A stretch of DNA of 64,000 nucleotides from Tenrec ecaudatus (taxonomy: Eukaryota; Chordata; Mammalia; Afrosoricida; Tenrecidae): contig NC_134532.1 of assembly GCF_050624435.1 (NCBI RefSeq), positions 121,986,070 through 122,050,069 on the forward strand, given 5' to 3'. Under the pieces are notes generated by a model. It made no database searches. It saw only the letters and a program-made list of their open reading frames with translations, and was not told the DNA's origin. Position numbers and translations under genes: made by a program. This document shows, piece after piece, positions 35,190-46,790 of this stretch (its first letter is position 1; every line of letters starts with the position of its first letter).

Positions 35190-36735
35190 TCTCACTCCTA
35201 GGGACACCGTAGCTAAGTAGTCAATGCCATGAGTCTACACGAGACAGGTTGTTTTGATTACTACAGAAACCCTGCTGCCCTTTATGATAACCACGTCCAC
35301 TCTGTCTCTGTTGATTTGGTGCTGACAACCTGCCCCTACCACCATGGGGTACAATCAGCCCCATTGTGGGCAAATGTTGGGGTTCGCTTAGGGCAGTGCC
35401 CACTGTTAATCCTGGTGCACATAAAATAGCAATCACAGGAGTCTTCAGAGATGCTGGGGCCACTTCACAAACTTGCTCCTTATGGTTGTAGTGACAGGTA
35501 TGTCCTTGGGACACTCTCTTTTTGGATCTATGGGATTATCCCGATAGATCCATTCCAACATACCTATTTCCCTAAATTTTTGGATGCCTTCCTCTACAGT
35601 GTACCAAGGTAGGTCAGGTGCCTCAAATTGGTCTAATCTAGGTCATCTGGCAGTCCATGCTTCAGTGAACCAACCAAATAAGCAATTAGATTCTCTCCTA
35701 ACCTCTCTCACGGAGATATTGAAAGAAGAATCTGTGCTTAGGGGCCCCGTATCAAGAAACTCAGACTGGTCTACTGTTATATTCCTTGCACCAGTATCCC
35801 ACGTCCTTAGTAACCATTCCCAGGGATTAGAAAACATGCGCAGATCTTTATGAATATACCGCACTTCTTCCTGAGTCATCATCTGAACCTCACCTTGAGG
35901 AACTTTCTGAGACTTAATTCTAGTTACAGGGCTAGAGAAAATAATGGGTGGTGAGGGTGTGTCCTAGGTGTTCTCAGCAATATCTTATAAGGCATCTCCC
36001 CCAGGAAATGCTACAGATACAGCCCCACCAGGCATTTCCGTTTGAGCAGTTTGGTTAAACTACTCAGGTGTGGTTTCTTTTACTGATAGTGGATTAATCC
36101 ACTCAGCTAGCAGCAGTGATCTATTGACTGGAGTCGCTCAATCGTCTCTAGAAGCTCAATATCCTCCTCTTCTGGATCAACCCATATGTTCCCATCCCAT
36201 GTTTCAAGGTCCCATTTCTTTCTGATTAATGTTGTCACAATGACCTACAGTTAATGACCTGCAATTCAGCTGATGCTGTAATTCAGCTACTCGTATGATA
36301 AGACTCGGGATTTGGTTCTCAGCAATGTCAGCTCTATTACTAGAGGACAGAAGACTCTGTCTCCTTTGTAGCACATGCAGAAGTTGTAGGTCTGTTACTC
36401 GGCACTTGAGACGTGCTTCTGAGTCTCTGAGATTATCCCTTTCCTTGATCACATTTTCTATTGCAAGGAGGACCAGCCAACCAGCTTCCCTATACTTCTC
36501 CTCCTGACAAAACTGTTGGGAAATCAAACACGCAATCACACAGAGCCTCTCCTCTCACCAGCACTTCATCTATTGGTGGTGATACTGTGGATATCAGCTT
36601 TGCAGCTTCACACCATGGATTAGCACCAACCGTTCTAGTAATAGTGACAGCTTTAGCCACGCCTTTAGGGGTAGCGATAGCATTATCAGTGCTGCAAAGC
36701 CTGAACAAGCTGGAGAGCCAATTTGAGAAGCCCAT
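35190..36735 (-). pseudogene. ERVL gag remnant
   Basis: The - strand start MGFSNWLSSLF at 36,735 lies just inside the primer site and is a plausible gag start with an N-terminal Met-Gly. A second frame (36,539-36,204) is rich in charged heptad-like residues (NVIKERDNLRDSEARLKCRV), consistent with a coiled coil. Later pieces at 35,882-35,643 and 35,514-35,221 include a basic Gly/Arg-rich nucleocapsid-like part. Frames shift at least three times. Confidence 0.7.
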
Positions 36736-36757
36736 GTTTACGATCTTGTTTCTCTAG

Positions 36758-36775
36758 GACCCCCTCCTGGTACCA
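36758..36775 (-). promoter_or_regulatory. ERVL primer binding site, tRNA-Leu type
   Basis: The + strand reads GACCCCCTCCTGGTACCA, which resembles the 3' end of tRNA-Leu(UAA), ...CCCCACTCCTGGTACCA. The PBS is therefore on the - strand, a few bases inside the 5' LTR. tRNA-Leu priming is the origin of the ERVL name. Confidence 0.85.
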
Positions 36776-36779
36776 ATTA

Positions 36780-37367
36780 TGTTAGAGTTCTCTAGAGAAA
36801 CAAAACCAGGACACTTATGATTTTATATATATGGATATATATATAATATTTCCTTCATGCTGTATATTTAACAGCTAATTAGTCCACACAGAAGTACAGA
36901 GGGCTCAGTTCAACACACATCTATTAATATACTGAAAGTCCTTCAACTCACGAGGGTTGCTGGGTCTAAGATCATGGAAGCAAACAGCTAAGTTTTCTGT
37001 AGAGCAATTCAGGCAGACCGGCCACAGGCAGCAAACAACAGGGCAGGTCACCAATAGGCAGCCAGAGGGCAGGATCCAACAGTCCCCAGCTTAAGCAATG
37101 TATACTCTAGCAGTGTGGCGAAGCAGGTCTCGAAGGAACAGGTTGGGTGTCCCATAGTGCTATAGTTTATTGTGCTGTAGTAGTGTAGCTCACAAGTTGA
37201 GGCAGAGAACCAGCCAAGGCAGCCGCACACTGGTCAGATCACCAGAGAGCAAGAGAGAGGCAGGGCTCATCAAGCCATTTATCTGTTTGCCCTCCAATCA
37301 AACTGCGACCTTATTAATCCCACATGTTCTTATTGGCCAGGTTGGCACAATAAACCTATCTATCACA
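36780..37367 (-). mobile_element. ERVL provirus: 5' LTR
   Basis: This is the right LTR on the + map. In provirus sense it begins TGTGATAGATAGGTTTATTG and ends CTAACA. It pairs with 30,741-31,318 over its whole length with moderate divergence. The host hexamer CATGCT lies directly outside (37,368-37,373), and also one base outside the other LTR (30,734-30,739), a probable target-site duplication. Confidence 0.85.
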
Positions 37368-37629
37368 CATGCTTACCAGATTAATATATGTCATAATAAA
37401 GCAAGGAGAACAATAAATAGTAAATTTTTTAGAGTGCTAGTCCACCATTCATTGGGCACCCTCAAAGCAAGAGAATCAAACCGAAGTCCAACAACCGCCA
37501 TTTCTATATCTTTGAGATAACAGTTGTTTATTTCTTCTCACACTAGGGAGCTTCAGTCTTAAGTCCAAGGGTGAAGGGTGAGATTTAAGTAAAGCCCAGT
37601 TCACTTAATGGCAGTTTCAGAGGATGAAA

Positions 37630-37935
37630 AAGTCGTGCATTTGGGTCATAGTTGTTGCTCATGGTCTCTCTTGACAACATGTGCCAAAGTATGTGAGACT
37701 AAATTGTGTTGATCCTAGGAGCCTCCTGGCTGTCCTTCCTCTGCTGTGAATTTGTTTATTTTCCTGGCAGTCTGTGGCACTTAATATTCTTCAACGGTGC
37801 CATAACTCAAACTCCTCCATTCTTTTCCAGTTTTCCCTATTCAGTGCCCACCTTTCACATGCATATGACACCACTGAAAATGTTGTGGCTTACTATGTTC
37901 CTAGTTAGACACTTTTGATCTAGTCTCTATCTAGA
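37630..37935 (-). mobile_element. RTE LINE 3' fragment
   Basis: Antisense RTE: CAACATGTGCCAAAGTATGTG, TTCCTGGCAGTCTGTGGC and TTTCACATGCATATGACACC in RTE order. Confidence 0.7.
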
Positions 37936-38760
37936 CCTTGGTGATCCAGGCCATGCTATAGACTCCTGGGACTTTGGACTCTGTTCTTTCAAGGTGCACA
38001 TCCTTCATAGACCACACCAGAAGGACCTGATGTGGAAACATCATTAAGTGAATTGGGCCTTACCTGTTTCTGCTAACATGTCCAAAACACGTAAGATGAG
38101 GTCTCCCCATCTGCCCTTGAAGGAGCACTCTGGCCTACTACTTTCAACACAGATCAGTTTGTCTTCTGGCAATCCTTGATACTTTCAATATTCTTTGCCA
38201 GCACCACAATTCAAATGCATGGATTTTTCTTTTGTCTTTCTTATTCAATGCCCAACTTTCACATGCATATGAGACAATTAAAAATGCCATGGCTTAGGTC
38301 AAGTGCAGCTTAGTCCATAAAGTAACATCTGTGCTTTTCAGCACTCTAAGGAGATTTTGTGCAGCAGATTAGCCCAATACAAGGGGTCTTTTGATCTCTT
38401 GACTGCTGCTTCCAGGAGCATTGATTGTGAATCCAAGCAAGACAAAATCCTTGACACCTTCAATCTTTTCTTCCTTTATCATGATGTTACCTATGGTGTA
38501 GTTGTGAGAATTGGGTCTTCTTTATACTGAGTTGTAGTCCATACTGAAGGCTGCAATCCTTGCTATTCATCAGCAAGTGCTTCAATTCCTCCTCACTTGT
38601 AGCAAGCAAGGTTGTGTCATGTGCTTATCGAAGGTTGGTAATAAGCCTTCCTCTCATCTGGTTGCCAAGTTCTTCTTCATATAATCAAGCTTATCTGATG
38701 ATTTGCTCAGCATACAGGATGAATAACTATGGTGAGATGATACAACTATGAAACATACCT
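37936..38760 (-). mobile_element. RTE LINE fragment
   Basis: A second antisense copy: CTAACATGTCCAAAACACG, TTCACATGCATATGAGAC, TCTTGACTGCTGCTTCCAGG and GTTCTTCTTCATATAATCAAG. It corresponds to the RT C-terminus and 3' part. Confidence 0.75.
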
Positions 38761-38909
38761 TTGCTGACTTCAAACCATACAGTATTCCCTAAATCATAGG
38801 ACACATACAGATTTCCTGTATATCATAATAGATATATGATTATCAGATAATGATTCATGAGTTTGCCAGTGTAAAATGTTTGAGACATGCTATTATAGAA
38901 TTAAAAGGA

Positions 38910-39052
38910 AGCCAGCCTGCTGGCATGGTGAGTTATGCACTGGGCTGCAGTTCAAATCCACCAGCCACTTTTTGGTCAGTTATAGGACCTACTCTGTCCT
39001 ATAGGGTTGTTATGAGTCATAACTGACTCAATGGCAGTGAGTTTGGTTTTTG
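38910..39052 (+). mobile_element. AfroSINE, internally deleted
   Basis: GCCTGCTGGCATGGTGAGTTATGC (A-box region), CAGTTCAAATCCACCAG (B box), then a shortened body ending CATAACTGACTCAATGGCAG. Confidence 0.75.
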
Positions 39053-39099
39053 ACATTGTAGAAAATCAACAGCTCTAGGAATATTCCTAATTATTCTTT

Positions 39100-39292
39100 G
39101 GTATCCCTGGATAGCACAAATGGTTAAGAATTCAGCTACTAACTGAAAAGCTGGCCGTTTGATGCGCCCAGAACTACCTTCGAAGAGAGGCAAAACGTCA
39201 CCGCCACCAAAGACCCTTTGGAACACTGTCCTCACACACATGAGGTCACCACGACTCAGAATCAACTCAAGGGGAACTGGTGTGGCTGCTTG
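39100..39292 (+). mobile_element. Diverged AfroSINE
   Basis: GGTATCCCTGGATAGCACAAATGG at the head, a degraded B box (CCGTTTGATGCGCCC), and the end CACGACTCAGAATCAACTC. Confidence 0.65.
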
Positions 39293-39544
39293 CTGCTGTT
39301 TTTAAGGGTTCTTGATAGTCACAACACATTTTATAGATTTCCAATGGACTTTCGCAGTATCCCAGTTCAAACTGAATGCATATGAACTCCAACTGAAGTT
39401 GGAGTTCTCTTCCTACAGATTTGTTCTTCTAGAGGAAAAAGCTTAATTGTCCAGAAACTGATTGTGCTTGCAATGATACAATTCTACTTGGCACGATTGA
39501 ACTATGAAATGATATGATATGTGCATTAAATCCCAACCTCCTCC

Positions 39545-39800
39545 CTGAAGAATGGACAACAGAAAGGGCAAGATATGACAAAATAATAATTTATAAATTA
39601 TCAAGGGTTCGTGAGGGAGTGGGGAGCGGGGAGGGAGGGGAAAAATGAGGGCCTGATTGCCAGGGGCTTAAGTGGAGAGCAAATGTTTTGAGAATGGTGA
39701 GGGCAATGAATGTACAGATGTGTTTTACACAATTGATGTATGTATGTATCGTGATAAGAGTTGTATGAGCCCCTAATAAAACGATTAAAATTTTAAAATA
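39545..39800 (+). mobile_element. 5'-truncated L1, short 3' tail
   Basis: From GGACAACAGAAAGGGCAAG to GCCCCTAATAAAACGATT. It lacks the segment between GACAACAGAAA and AGATATGAC that is present in other tails, and shares subfamily changes with 17,705-17,925. Confidence 0.8.
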
Positions 39801-40059
39801 AAAAAGTATAAATCAAGTTTGATAAATTAAAAAAGAAGAGTATTTAATTAAAACCTGTGCCCCTATGTACTAGTCATTTTCTCTCTTAAAATATGTAAAC
39901 TGTACATCGAATTTCATATAAAACATGAATGTTATTCCTTATAGGTAGAAACTGGTTTTTTTTTTCTTCTTGTGTTTAAACGTTTCTCTCTCTCTAACCC
40001 TCTGAGTTAGGTTTAGGAAAACACCTAAATTCAATATATACCTTCTGTCTCCCAACTCC

Positions 40060-40285
40060 TACCAGTGAGTGACCAGCTGCCATTGAACTGAGTCAATTCT
40101 GGCTCATGACACCCCATGCCAATGAACTCTGTGACATTGGATTTGATTTTTCTTCTTCTTTTTTTTTTTTTGCAGTGGATGATCAGGCCTTTCTCTTGAG
40201 GCACCCCTGAATGGACTCCAATCTCCAACCTCTGGTGAGCAGCCAAGCACTTTAATTGTTTGCACCAACCAGGGACTCTCTAACT
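40060..40285 (-). mobile_element. Diverged AfroSINE with internal T-run
   Basis: AGCTGCCATTGAACTGAGTC, ATCTCCAACCTCTGGTGAGC and CACCAACCAGGGACTC in antisense SINE order; a (CTT)/T-rich run at 40,149-40,171 interrupts it. Confidence 0.55.
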
Positions 40286-40474
40286 CCTAGTGCATAGTAT
40301 GCAATACAATATAATAATTGTACTCTATTCTTCTATAAGATGGGAACAGTTCCAACTTTTAATATATCATTTGAAAAGGATCATTTATGAAGTGTTCCAA
40401 CATGTGACATTGTATCCCTTATCAGTTGAATATATACAGATAAAAGAAAGAAACATAATAATAAAATATGTCAG

Positions 40475-40705
40475 GAGTCCCTGAAAAGAGGAGGCATGGG
40501 GGACAGGTGGGTAGAGGCAGTGCTAAGTTAAGCACTAGACTCTTAGCCCAATATTTGGTTATTTGAATGCACCCAGAGGTGCATCGGGGGACAGGCTTGA
40601 TATCTACTTCCAGACACGTCACAGCCCTGAGAGCCCTGGGAAGCAGTTCTCCTCGGCACACACAGGGTCACCCAGAGCTGGAATCGACAGGATGGCAGCA
40701 ACTAG
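40475..40705 (+). mobile_element. Diverged AfroSINE
   Basis: GGAGTCCCTG at the head, TATTTGAATGCACCCAGAGG in the B-box position, and GCTGGAATCGACAGGATGGC at the end. Confidence 0.55.
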
Positions 40706-40779
40706 CAACACATGCCAAGGACTACATTCTTGTCAGAAATGGATTGTGTTCGAAATGTGTAATGAGGAGACGCCACACA

Positions 40780-40915
40780 TTGGAAAACCCACTGCCATTA
40801 GTGGGTGCTGACTCAGAGTCCCCAGTATAGGGTTTCTGAGGCTGTAAATACTTAGGGCAGCACATTGCTTCCTCTTTCTCTTGAGGAGCAGACAGTGGTG
40901 GATTTTAACCATCAG
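40780..40915 (-). mobile_element. AfroSINE fragment
   Basis: AAACCCACTGCCATTAGTGG, TATAGGGTTTCTGAGGCTG and CTCTTGAGGAGCAGACAGTG in antisense order. Confidence 0.7.
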
Positions 40916-41029
40916 GATAGAGGAAATACATATTTGAAAATTTAGTTGGGAAAACAATATCAACACATAAAGAAAAGCCCCTTCGTTCTTGATGTTAAAA
41001 TAACCATCAAATTCCCAAAATGTCTGAGA

Positions 41030-41705
41030 TCTGCTGGGTATCGCAGGGTGGTGGTAGTGGTGGTAGGGGGGCATTTTTGAATAATAACTTTAAATAATTA
41101 CAGTTACTGAAAATATGAAATTTCATTATAAAATCCTACAATTTTAAAATGGTTAAATGTATTACTAATTAAAATTTTAAGTAATACAATTAGTTCTTAA
41201 AAAATAATTGGGACTCAGTAATGTATGATTAAAGACAAGTGAGTTTTTAAAGGTGGATTCTCTCCCAAATGCCCTACGTAGAGAGAGCTACAATTTGAGT
41301 GTGAATTTCCTGGTGAGATAAATTCTGCCCTCATCTACTTAGACTGTGATCCTTTGAAATAACAGGAAAGTTTGTTCTAAGCACCTAAAAATAGATGTTT
41401 AAAAATGTTTTTTTTTAAACGTCAAAGGCACCAACATTTCATGTATGTGAGAGTGTTTGAGAAGAGTTAGGCACAGAAAGTTTGCCTGAGTTACAAAAAG
41501 ACTATAAAGGAACAAGTCAGTCATGCTAGAGACATCCATTTCACTTTACTTTCATTTTTAATGACCAGAGAGCATTTGTTAAGGAGCTAAATTAATATGA
41601 TGACATAAAATAAAACACATAAATATAGCTCTACCTGTACATATGGCAAATGTATGATCACAAGTGCCTGAGTGAGAAGTCAAAAGTATAACATGCCATT
41701 TCCGG
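41030..41705. other. AT-rich stretch, nothing recognised
   Basis: Only a GGTGGTGGTAGTGGTGGTAG simple repeat at about 41,048-41,070 stands out. Confidence 0.4.
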
Positions 41706-41711
41706 GACTAA

Positions 41712-41918
41712 AACCCAAACCATCTCCACTGACTTCAAGTCAGTTTTGACTCAGAGTGACCCAAGAGGAGCAGGGAGCACAGCTCCGGAGGGTTTCCAGC
41801 CCTGTAAGGAAATCTCAACCAGAGCAGACAGCCATGGCTCGTCTCTTGGATTTAAACTACCCAACTTACAGTTATCAGTCCAATGTTTAATGCACTGTGC
41901 CACCAGAACACACAGGAA
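41712..41918 (-). mobile_element. AfroSINE
   Basis: AAACCATCTCCACTGACTTC, GAGTGACCCAAGAGGAGCAG and GCACTGTGCCACCAGAAC in antisense order. Confidence 0.7.
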
Positions 41919-41984
41919 AGTAGAAAACCATCATGTACTTCTGTAAAAAGTGAAGAAATTATTAGTGCCCTGTGACTTCAACAC

Positions 41985-42185
41985 AAAACGCACTGCTCTT
42001 GAGTGGATTCTGACTCATAGCATCCCTATAGCACAGGGTAGAACTGTCCCTATGGGTTTCTGAGAGTATTATTCTTTGCAGGAGTAGAAAACCTCATCCT
42101 CCCCCATGGAGCAGCTAGTGGTTTCAAACTGCTGACCCTGTGGTTAGCACCCTAAGGCATAACCACTATACCACCAGGACTCCTT
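41985..42185 (-). mobile_element. AfroSINE, full length
   Basis: CTGACTCATAGCATCCCTATAG, GGGTTTCTGAGAGTATTATTC, CCATGGAGCAGCTAGTGG (wholly canonical) and ACCACTATACCACCAGGACTCC at the head end. Confidence 0.85.
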
Positions 42186-42194
42186 CATTTTCCT

Positions 42195-42715
42195 ATCAAC
42201 CTTACCCAAACTCATAGTCATCCAGTCAATTCAGACATACAGCCACTCTACAGTGCACAGGAGAATGGTCCCCACAGGGCTTCTTGGCTGTTATTTTTGT
42301 AGGGGTTGGATGCTAAGTCTTTCTTCCATAGAGTTGCTGGTGATTTTGGACTGCCAATCTTTTTTTAAAAAATCATTTTATTGGGGGATTCTTACAAATC
42401 TTATAACAATCAATCTTTGGCTGTATTCAGCCCACTTTTACATATGTTGCCATCAACATTTCCAAAACATTTTGTGTCTGCTTGAGCCCTTGGTATCAGC
42501 TCTTCATTTTCCCCCTCCCTCACCCATCCCTCCATCATGGTAAATCCTTAATCAATTATATATTATTGTTGTTATTTCCTGTCTTATACTGTCTATTGTC
42601 TCCCTTCACCCACATTTCTGTCATTCATTCCTCTCGTGGGGTGGGAGAGGCAGGGGAACCACCAATCTTTAGGTTAGCAATCTTACTGATTGCTTTAGAG
42701 CTTCACTCCTGTCTA
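42195..42715 (-). mobile_element. AfroSINE split by an L1 tail
   Basis: SINE sequence runs from CAACCTTACCCAAACTCATAGTC to GGACTGCCAATCTTT at about 42,363 and resumes at CACCAATCTTTAGGTTAGC near 42,660. The repeated CCAATCTTT on each side is a probable target-site duplication. The middle (42,364-42,655) is an antisense L1 tail. Confidence 0.65.
42364..42655 (-). mobile_element. 5'-truncated L1 tail inserted in AfroSINE
   Basis: AAAAAATCATTTTATTGGGGG begins the antisense tail; GTTGCCATCAACATTTCC, CTTGAGCCCTTGGTATCAGC and GTCTCCCTTCACCCACATTTC follow in the usual order. Confidence 0.85.
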
Positions 42716-42769
42716 CCGAACCCCAAAAGCAAACACTCTGCCATGGACTTGCTTCCGAGTGATTAAACC

Positions 42770-43080
42770 AGAAACCAAACTCACTGCCATCTACTCGATG
42801 CTGACTCAGTGTCCCTATAGGACAACATAGACTTGTGGGTTTCCAAGATTGTTACTCTTTAGCGGAAAAGAAAGCCCCGAATTTCTCCCAGTTCCAACTG
42901 AGAGTGACCCTTTCAGGGCAGAGCAGTACCACTCCTTAGGTCTTCTAAACGGCAGGTCATTATGGGAACAGATAGCCTCGTCTTCATCCCATGGAGTGGC
43001 TAGTGGGTTCAAACTTCTCACCTTGACGTCAGTATCCCAACACCTAGCCCATAACTCCACCAGGGTTCTTTAAAAAGTGA
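42770..43080 (-). mobile_element. AfroSINE, long or duplicated
   Basis: ACTCACTGCCATCTACTCGATGC, TCCCTATAGGACAACATAG, then a second internal segment (GAGTGACCCTTTCAGGGCAG) before CATGGAGTGGCTAGTGGGTTC. It looks like two partial SINEs joined, about 310 bp in total. Confidence 0.65.
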
Positions 43081-43370
43081 AGTCTACTGAGTCTATTTAA
43101 CTAATTTCAGACTTTAGTTGGACACTGGGTAACTCGATTGATGGTACTTTGAGTGAGTTTCAAACATAATGCTGCTACGTCAAAAAAAAAAAAAAAAACA
43201 AAAACCAGGTACTTGATAGGGGGGAAAATGTTGGAATCAAACATATTTTAAATATTGACTTCATCTCTCCAGCATCCGATGTATAAAATGTTATTGAATG
43301 TTTCTTCTTTCAGTTGCTGTGTGCCAAACACATACTTTTGACCTTATCTATCTTCTCCCTCCACCACTTG
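43081..43370. other. Nothing recognised except a poly(A) run
   Basis: A17 run followed by CAAAAACC at 43,182-43,206; the remainder is unassigned. Confidence 0.4.
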
Positions 43371-43583
43371 TCTGTCAGCTCTTCATACTGTGGTGGCTTG
43401 TGTATTGCTGCGATGCTCGAAGCTATGTCACTGGTATTTCAAATGCTGGCAAGGTCACCCAAAGTGAACAGGTTTCAGCAGAGCTTTCAGATTAAGAACA
43501 GATAACTATGAATGACTTGGCTCTCCACTTTGGAAGCAGAAGTCACTGAAAACCTTATGCATAGTTTCAAAATATAGTCAGAT

Positions 43584-44118
43584 ACTGTGGTAGTTATCTA
43601 CTCTGGTGTCAATTTGAGGATTAAGAGTGTAGGGGTGGAGTTTAACCTGTCAATCAGGATATGGCCAATGGGGGCTCTGTCTGGGCATGGCCTTCTCCTG
43701 GGGATTCTGGGAACTCCTGCATTTCCTCTTTGGAGGTGGGAGTCTCTCTCTCTCTCCCTGCGAGACATCCCTGTGGCGAAGACACATGGAGAGAGGCTAA
43801 TGGAGCCAGACCTCTGGAGCTGGAGAAGGCCTTTGAAGAGCCCTGCCAGCGCTGAGATGCTTACAATACCAGTGTATCCACAAGACTTCCCACCCACTTG
43901 CCTGTGATCTTCCTGCATTTGACATCATTGCACATGTTTCATGAGTCTGAAGAGGACTTTATAGATTGGTATAGAGCATATGGGCTAAAATTGGACTTAT
44001 GGACTTGATCTTTGCTGGACTGGGATGGTTTCTTAATGTAGGTACCTTTTATATAAAGCTCTTTTATATACACATTTGAGTATCTATGAATTTGTTTTTC
44101 TAATCTATCCAGACTAAC
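43584..44118 (+). mobile_element. Solo LTR (ERVL-like) inserted in RTE
   Basis: It begins TGTGGTAGTTATCTACTCTG and ends CCAGACTAACAC. RTE sequence reads GTCAGATAC on the left and (AGTAC)TAAAGGCCTAA on the right, against GTCAGATATTGAAAGCCTAA in the uninterrupted copy at 8.77 kb. The insertion point is therefore well defined. It belongs to the same family as 19,998-20,545 and 21,959-22,510. Confidence 0.75.
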
Positions 44119-44348
44119 ACAAGTACTAAAGGCCTAAACAAAGGAAGTAGAATATTGTCAATGAGAGTGCCAGAAAAGGGCCTCTCAGGCCTGTGGGTAA
44201 TCAAACAGTGGCGGAAGAGGAGCTGATTTCTTGGAGGTGAGTCCACCAGGGTGACATGAGTTGGGTAAAGGGAGTGGAGTCTCCAGGGTCTTCATTTGCT
44301 AATGGTGCATAACTCAAGGTAAAGAGAAACAGCTGCAAACATCTTCGA

Positions 44349-44960
44349 ATGATAGGAACTCGGAATGCACAAAGTAAGAAGTTAGGAAAATGGAAAGTGT
44401 TTCACATGGAGAGTGAATACATGAAGATTGATATCCTCAGCATTAGTGAGCTGAAATGGACTGGTATTGCCCATTGGAATCAGAAAATCATGATTTACTA
44501 TGCTGGGAATAACACAATCAAGAGGAATGGCATGGCATTCATTGACAGAAAGGGTCTTACTAAATCCATCATGAAGTACTATACTGTCCGTGAGAGGATT
44601 GTATCTATCCAACCTCATGAAATCCAATCAATACAGCTATTTTTCAAATGTATTCACGGACCCCTCAAGCTAGTGATGAAGAAATCAAAGAATTCTACCA
44701 GCAACTTCAGTCTGAAATTGATCAAACAGGCAATTGAGTGCATTGATAGTTCTTGGTGACTGGAATGCAAGAGTTAGAAACACAGAGGAAGGAACAGTAG
44801 CTGGAAAATAGGGACTTGGTGTTGGAAATGAAGTTGGAGATCGCATGATAGAATTTTGCAAAACATTTACTTGATCATAGGAACTGCCTTTTTTCAACAC
44901 CACAAAAGGCAACAGACACAAGAAATTCCTCATAGGGAATACACAGAAGTCAACTTGATT
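44349..44960 (+). pseudogene. RTE endonuclease domain remnant
   Basis: An APE-like endonuclease of an RTE LINE, which would nick target DNA. From 44,349 the frame reads MIGTRNAQSKK, then ISELKWTGIAHW carrying the catalytic E-L-K-W block, and YYAGNNTIKRNGMAF. The open frame ends at 44,759 before the GDWNA block, which is read in another frame just after (TTCTTGGTGACTGGAATGCA, about 44,748). A frameshift is therefore seen. Confidence 0.75.
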
Positions 44961-45599
44961 ACATCTGTGGGAAGACACGATGGATGCTCAATAGCAGATC
45001 AGCTAAAACCAGATCAGGGGTCCGCTGTGGAATATCCCATCACTTGCTCAGATGGAAATTCAGGATAAAGCTGAACAAAATTAAAACAACTCCACCAGAG
45101 TCAAAATACAACCTCGAGTCTATGCCACCTGGATGTTGAGAACATCTCAAGAACAAAGTTGACACATTGAACACTATGACAGAGACCTGGGGGAGCTGGG
45201 GGAGGACTCAGCATCATTCCTGAAGAAAGCAAAAGCCACTAAAAAGAAAATGGAAAGGAAAACAGAAAAGATCAAAGTGGATATCAAAAGAGACTCTGCA
45301 GCTTGTTCGTAATTTTAGAGAAGCTAAAGCAAATGGAAGAAATTAAGAAGTCAAGGAGCTGAATAGAATATTTCAAAGAGCAGCTCCAGAAGACAAAGCC
45401 AAATATTATAACAAAATGTACAAGGAAATAGAATTAGAAAACCAAAGGGGAAGAACCTGCTCAGTATATATGAAATTCAAAGAACTCAAGAAAAGCTCAG
45501 GTTTCCAGTTACAATATTGAAAAATTCTGTGGACAAACTATTGCATGATGCAGGATGCATCAAAAAAGAAAAAAGAAAGAAAAAAGAAAAAAAATCTGG

Positions 45600-46790
45600 A
45601 AAGAACAGAGTCACTGTACTAAAAAAAAAAAACAACTGGGTGAAATTCCACCATTTCAGGCGGAAGCATATGAGCAAGAACCAATGGTGCTGAAGGAAGA
45701 TGTTCCAATTGCAATGAATGCATTAGCCCAAACCAAGGTTCCAGGAATTGATGTCATACCCGCTGAAATGTTTCAGAAAGCTGAAGAAGCACTGGAAGCA
45801 CTCACTTGTCTATGCCAGGAAATTTGGAAGACGCCGACTTGACCAACTGACTGGAATAAATACATATTTGTGCCCATTCCAAAGAAAGCTTACCCAACAG
45901 AATGCTTAAACTATAGAACAATATCATTGATATGGCACACAAGAAAATTTTTTCTTAAGATCATCCAACAATAATGGTTGCAGTAGTATACTGACAGATT
46001 CAGAAGAGGATGTGGAACAAGGGATATCATTGTTGATGTCAGATGGATCTTCGCTCAAAGCAGGGAATACCACCAGAAAGATATTTGCTTGTGTTCCATT
46101 GGCTTCACCAAGTCATTCAACATTGTGGGCCATACGAAACTGTGGATACTCTTGAGCAGTATGGGAATTCCAGAACACTTCCATGTGCTCATGAGGAATT
46201 TGTTCATGGATCAAGAGGCAATTGTGAAAATGGGAAAAGAGAATATTTAGGCTTTAAAATCAGTAAAGGTGTAAGACAGGGTTGTGTCCTCTCACCTTAC
46301 TTGTTCAATCTGTATGTTGAGTACCCTATCAGAGGAGCTGGATCATATGAAGAAGAATGTGGCATCAAGATGGGAGGGAGACTTAGTAATAACCTACTCT
46401 AGGAGATGACATAACCTTGCTTGATGAAAATGAGGAGCAATTGAGCAACTGGCTGATGAAGATTAAGGATTATACCCTTCAGTGTGCATTAAAATTCAAT
46501 GAAAAGAAGACCCAAATCCTTACAAATGTACCAATAGGTAGCATCATGATAAATGGAGAAAAGACTGAAGTTGTCAAGAATTTTGTCTTGCTTGGATTCA
46601 CAATTAATGCTCATGGAAGAAGCCGTCAAAGGCGTGTTCCATTATGCAAATCTAGTGCACAAGATCTCTTTAGATTATTGAACAGCAAGGATGTTCCTTT
46701 GAGGACTAAGGTGTATCGCACCCAGGTCATGGCATTCTCCATTGCATCATATGCATGTGGAAGTTGGACGCTGAGTAAGGAAGGCTGAAG
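45600..46790 (+). pseudogene. RTE reverse transcriptase domain remnant
   Basis: RT landmarks appear in order: TKVPGIDVIPAEMF near 45,730-45,770, KGVRQGCVLSPYLFNLYVE at about 46,268-46,320, then the catalytic box where YADD should lie, reading LGDD here (about 46,399), and KIKDYTLQCALKFNEKKT with NFVLLGFTINAHG further on. Several stops and frameshifts separate the frames. An A-rich insertion or expansion lies at 45,568-45,595. Confidence 0.8.
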
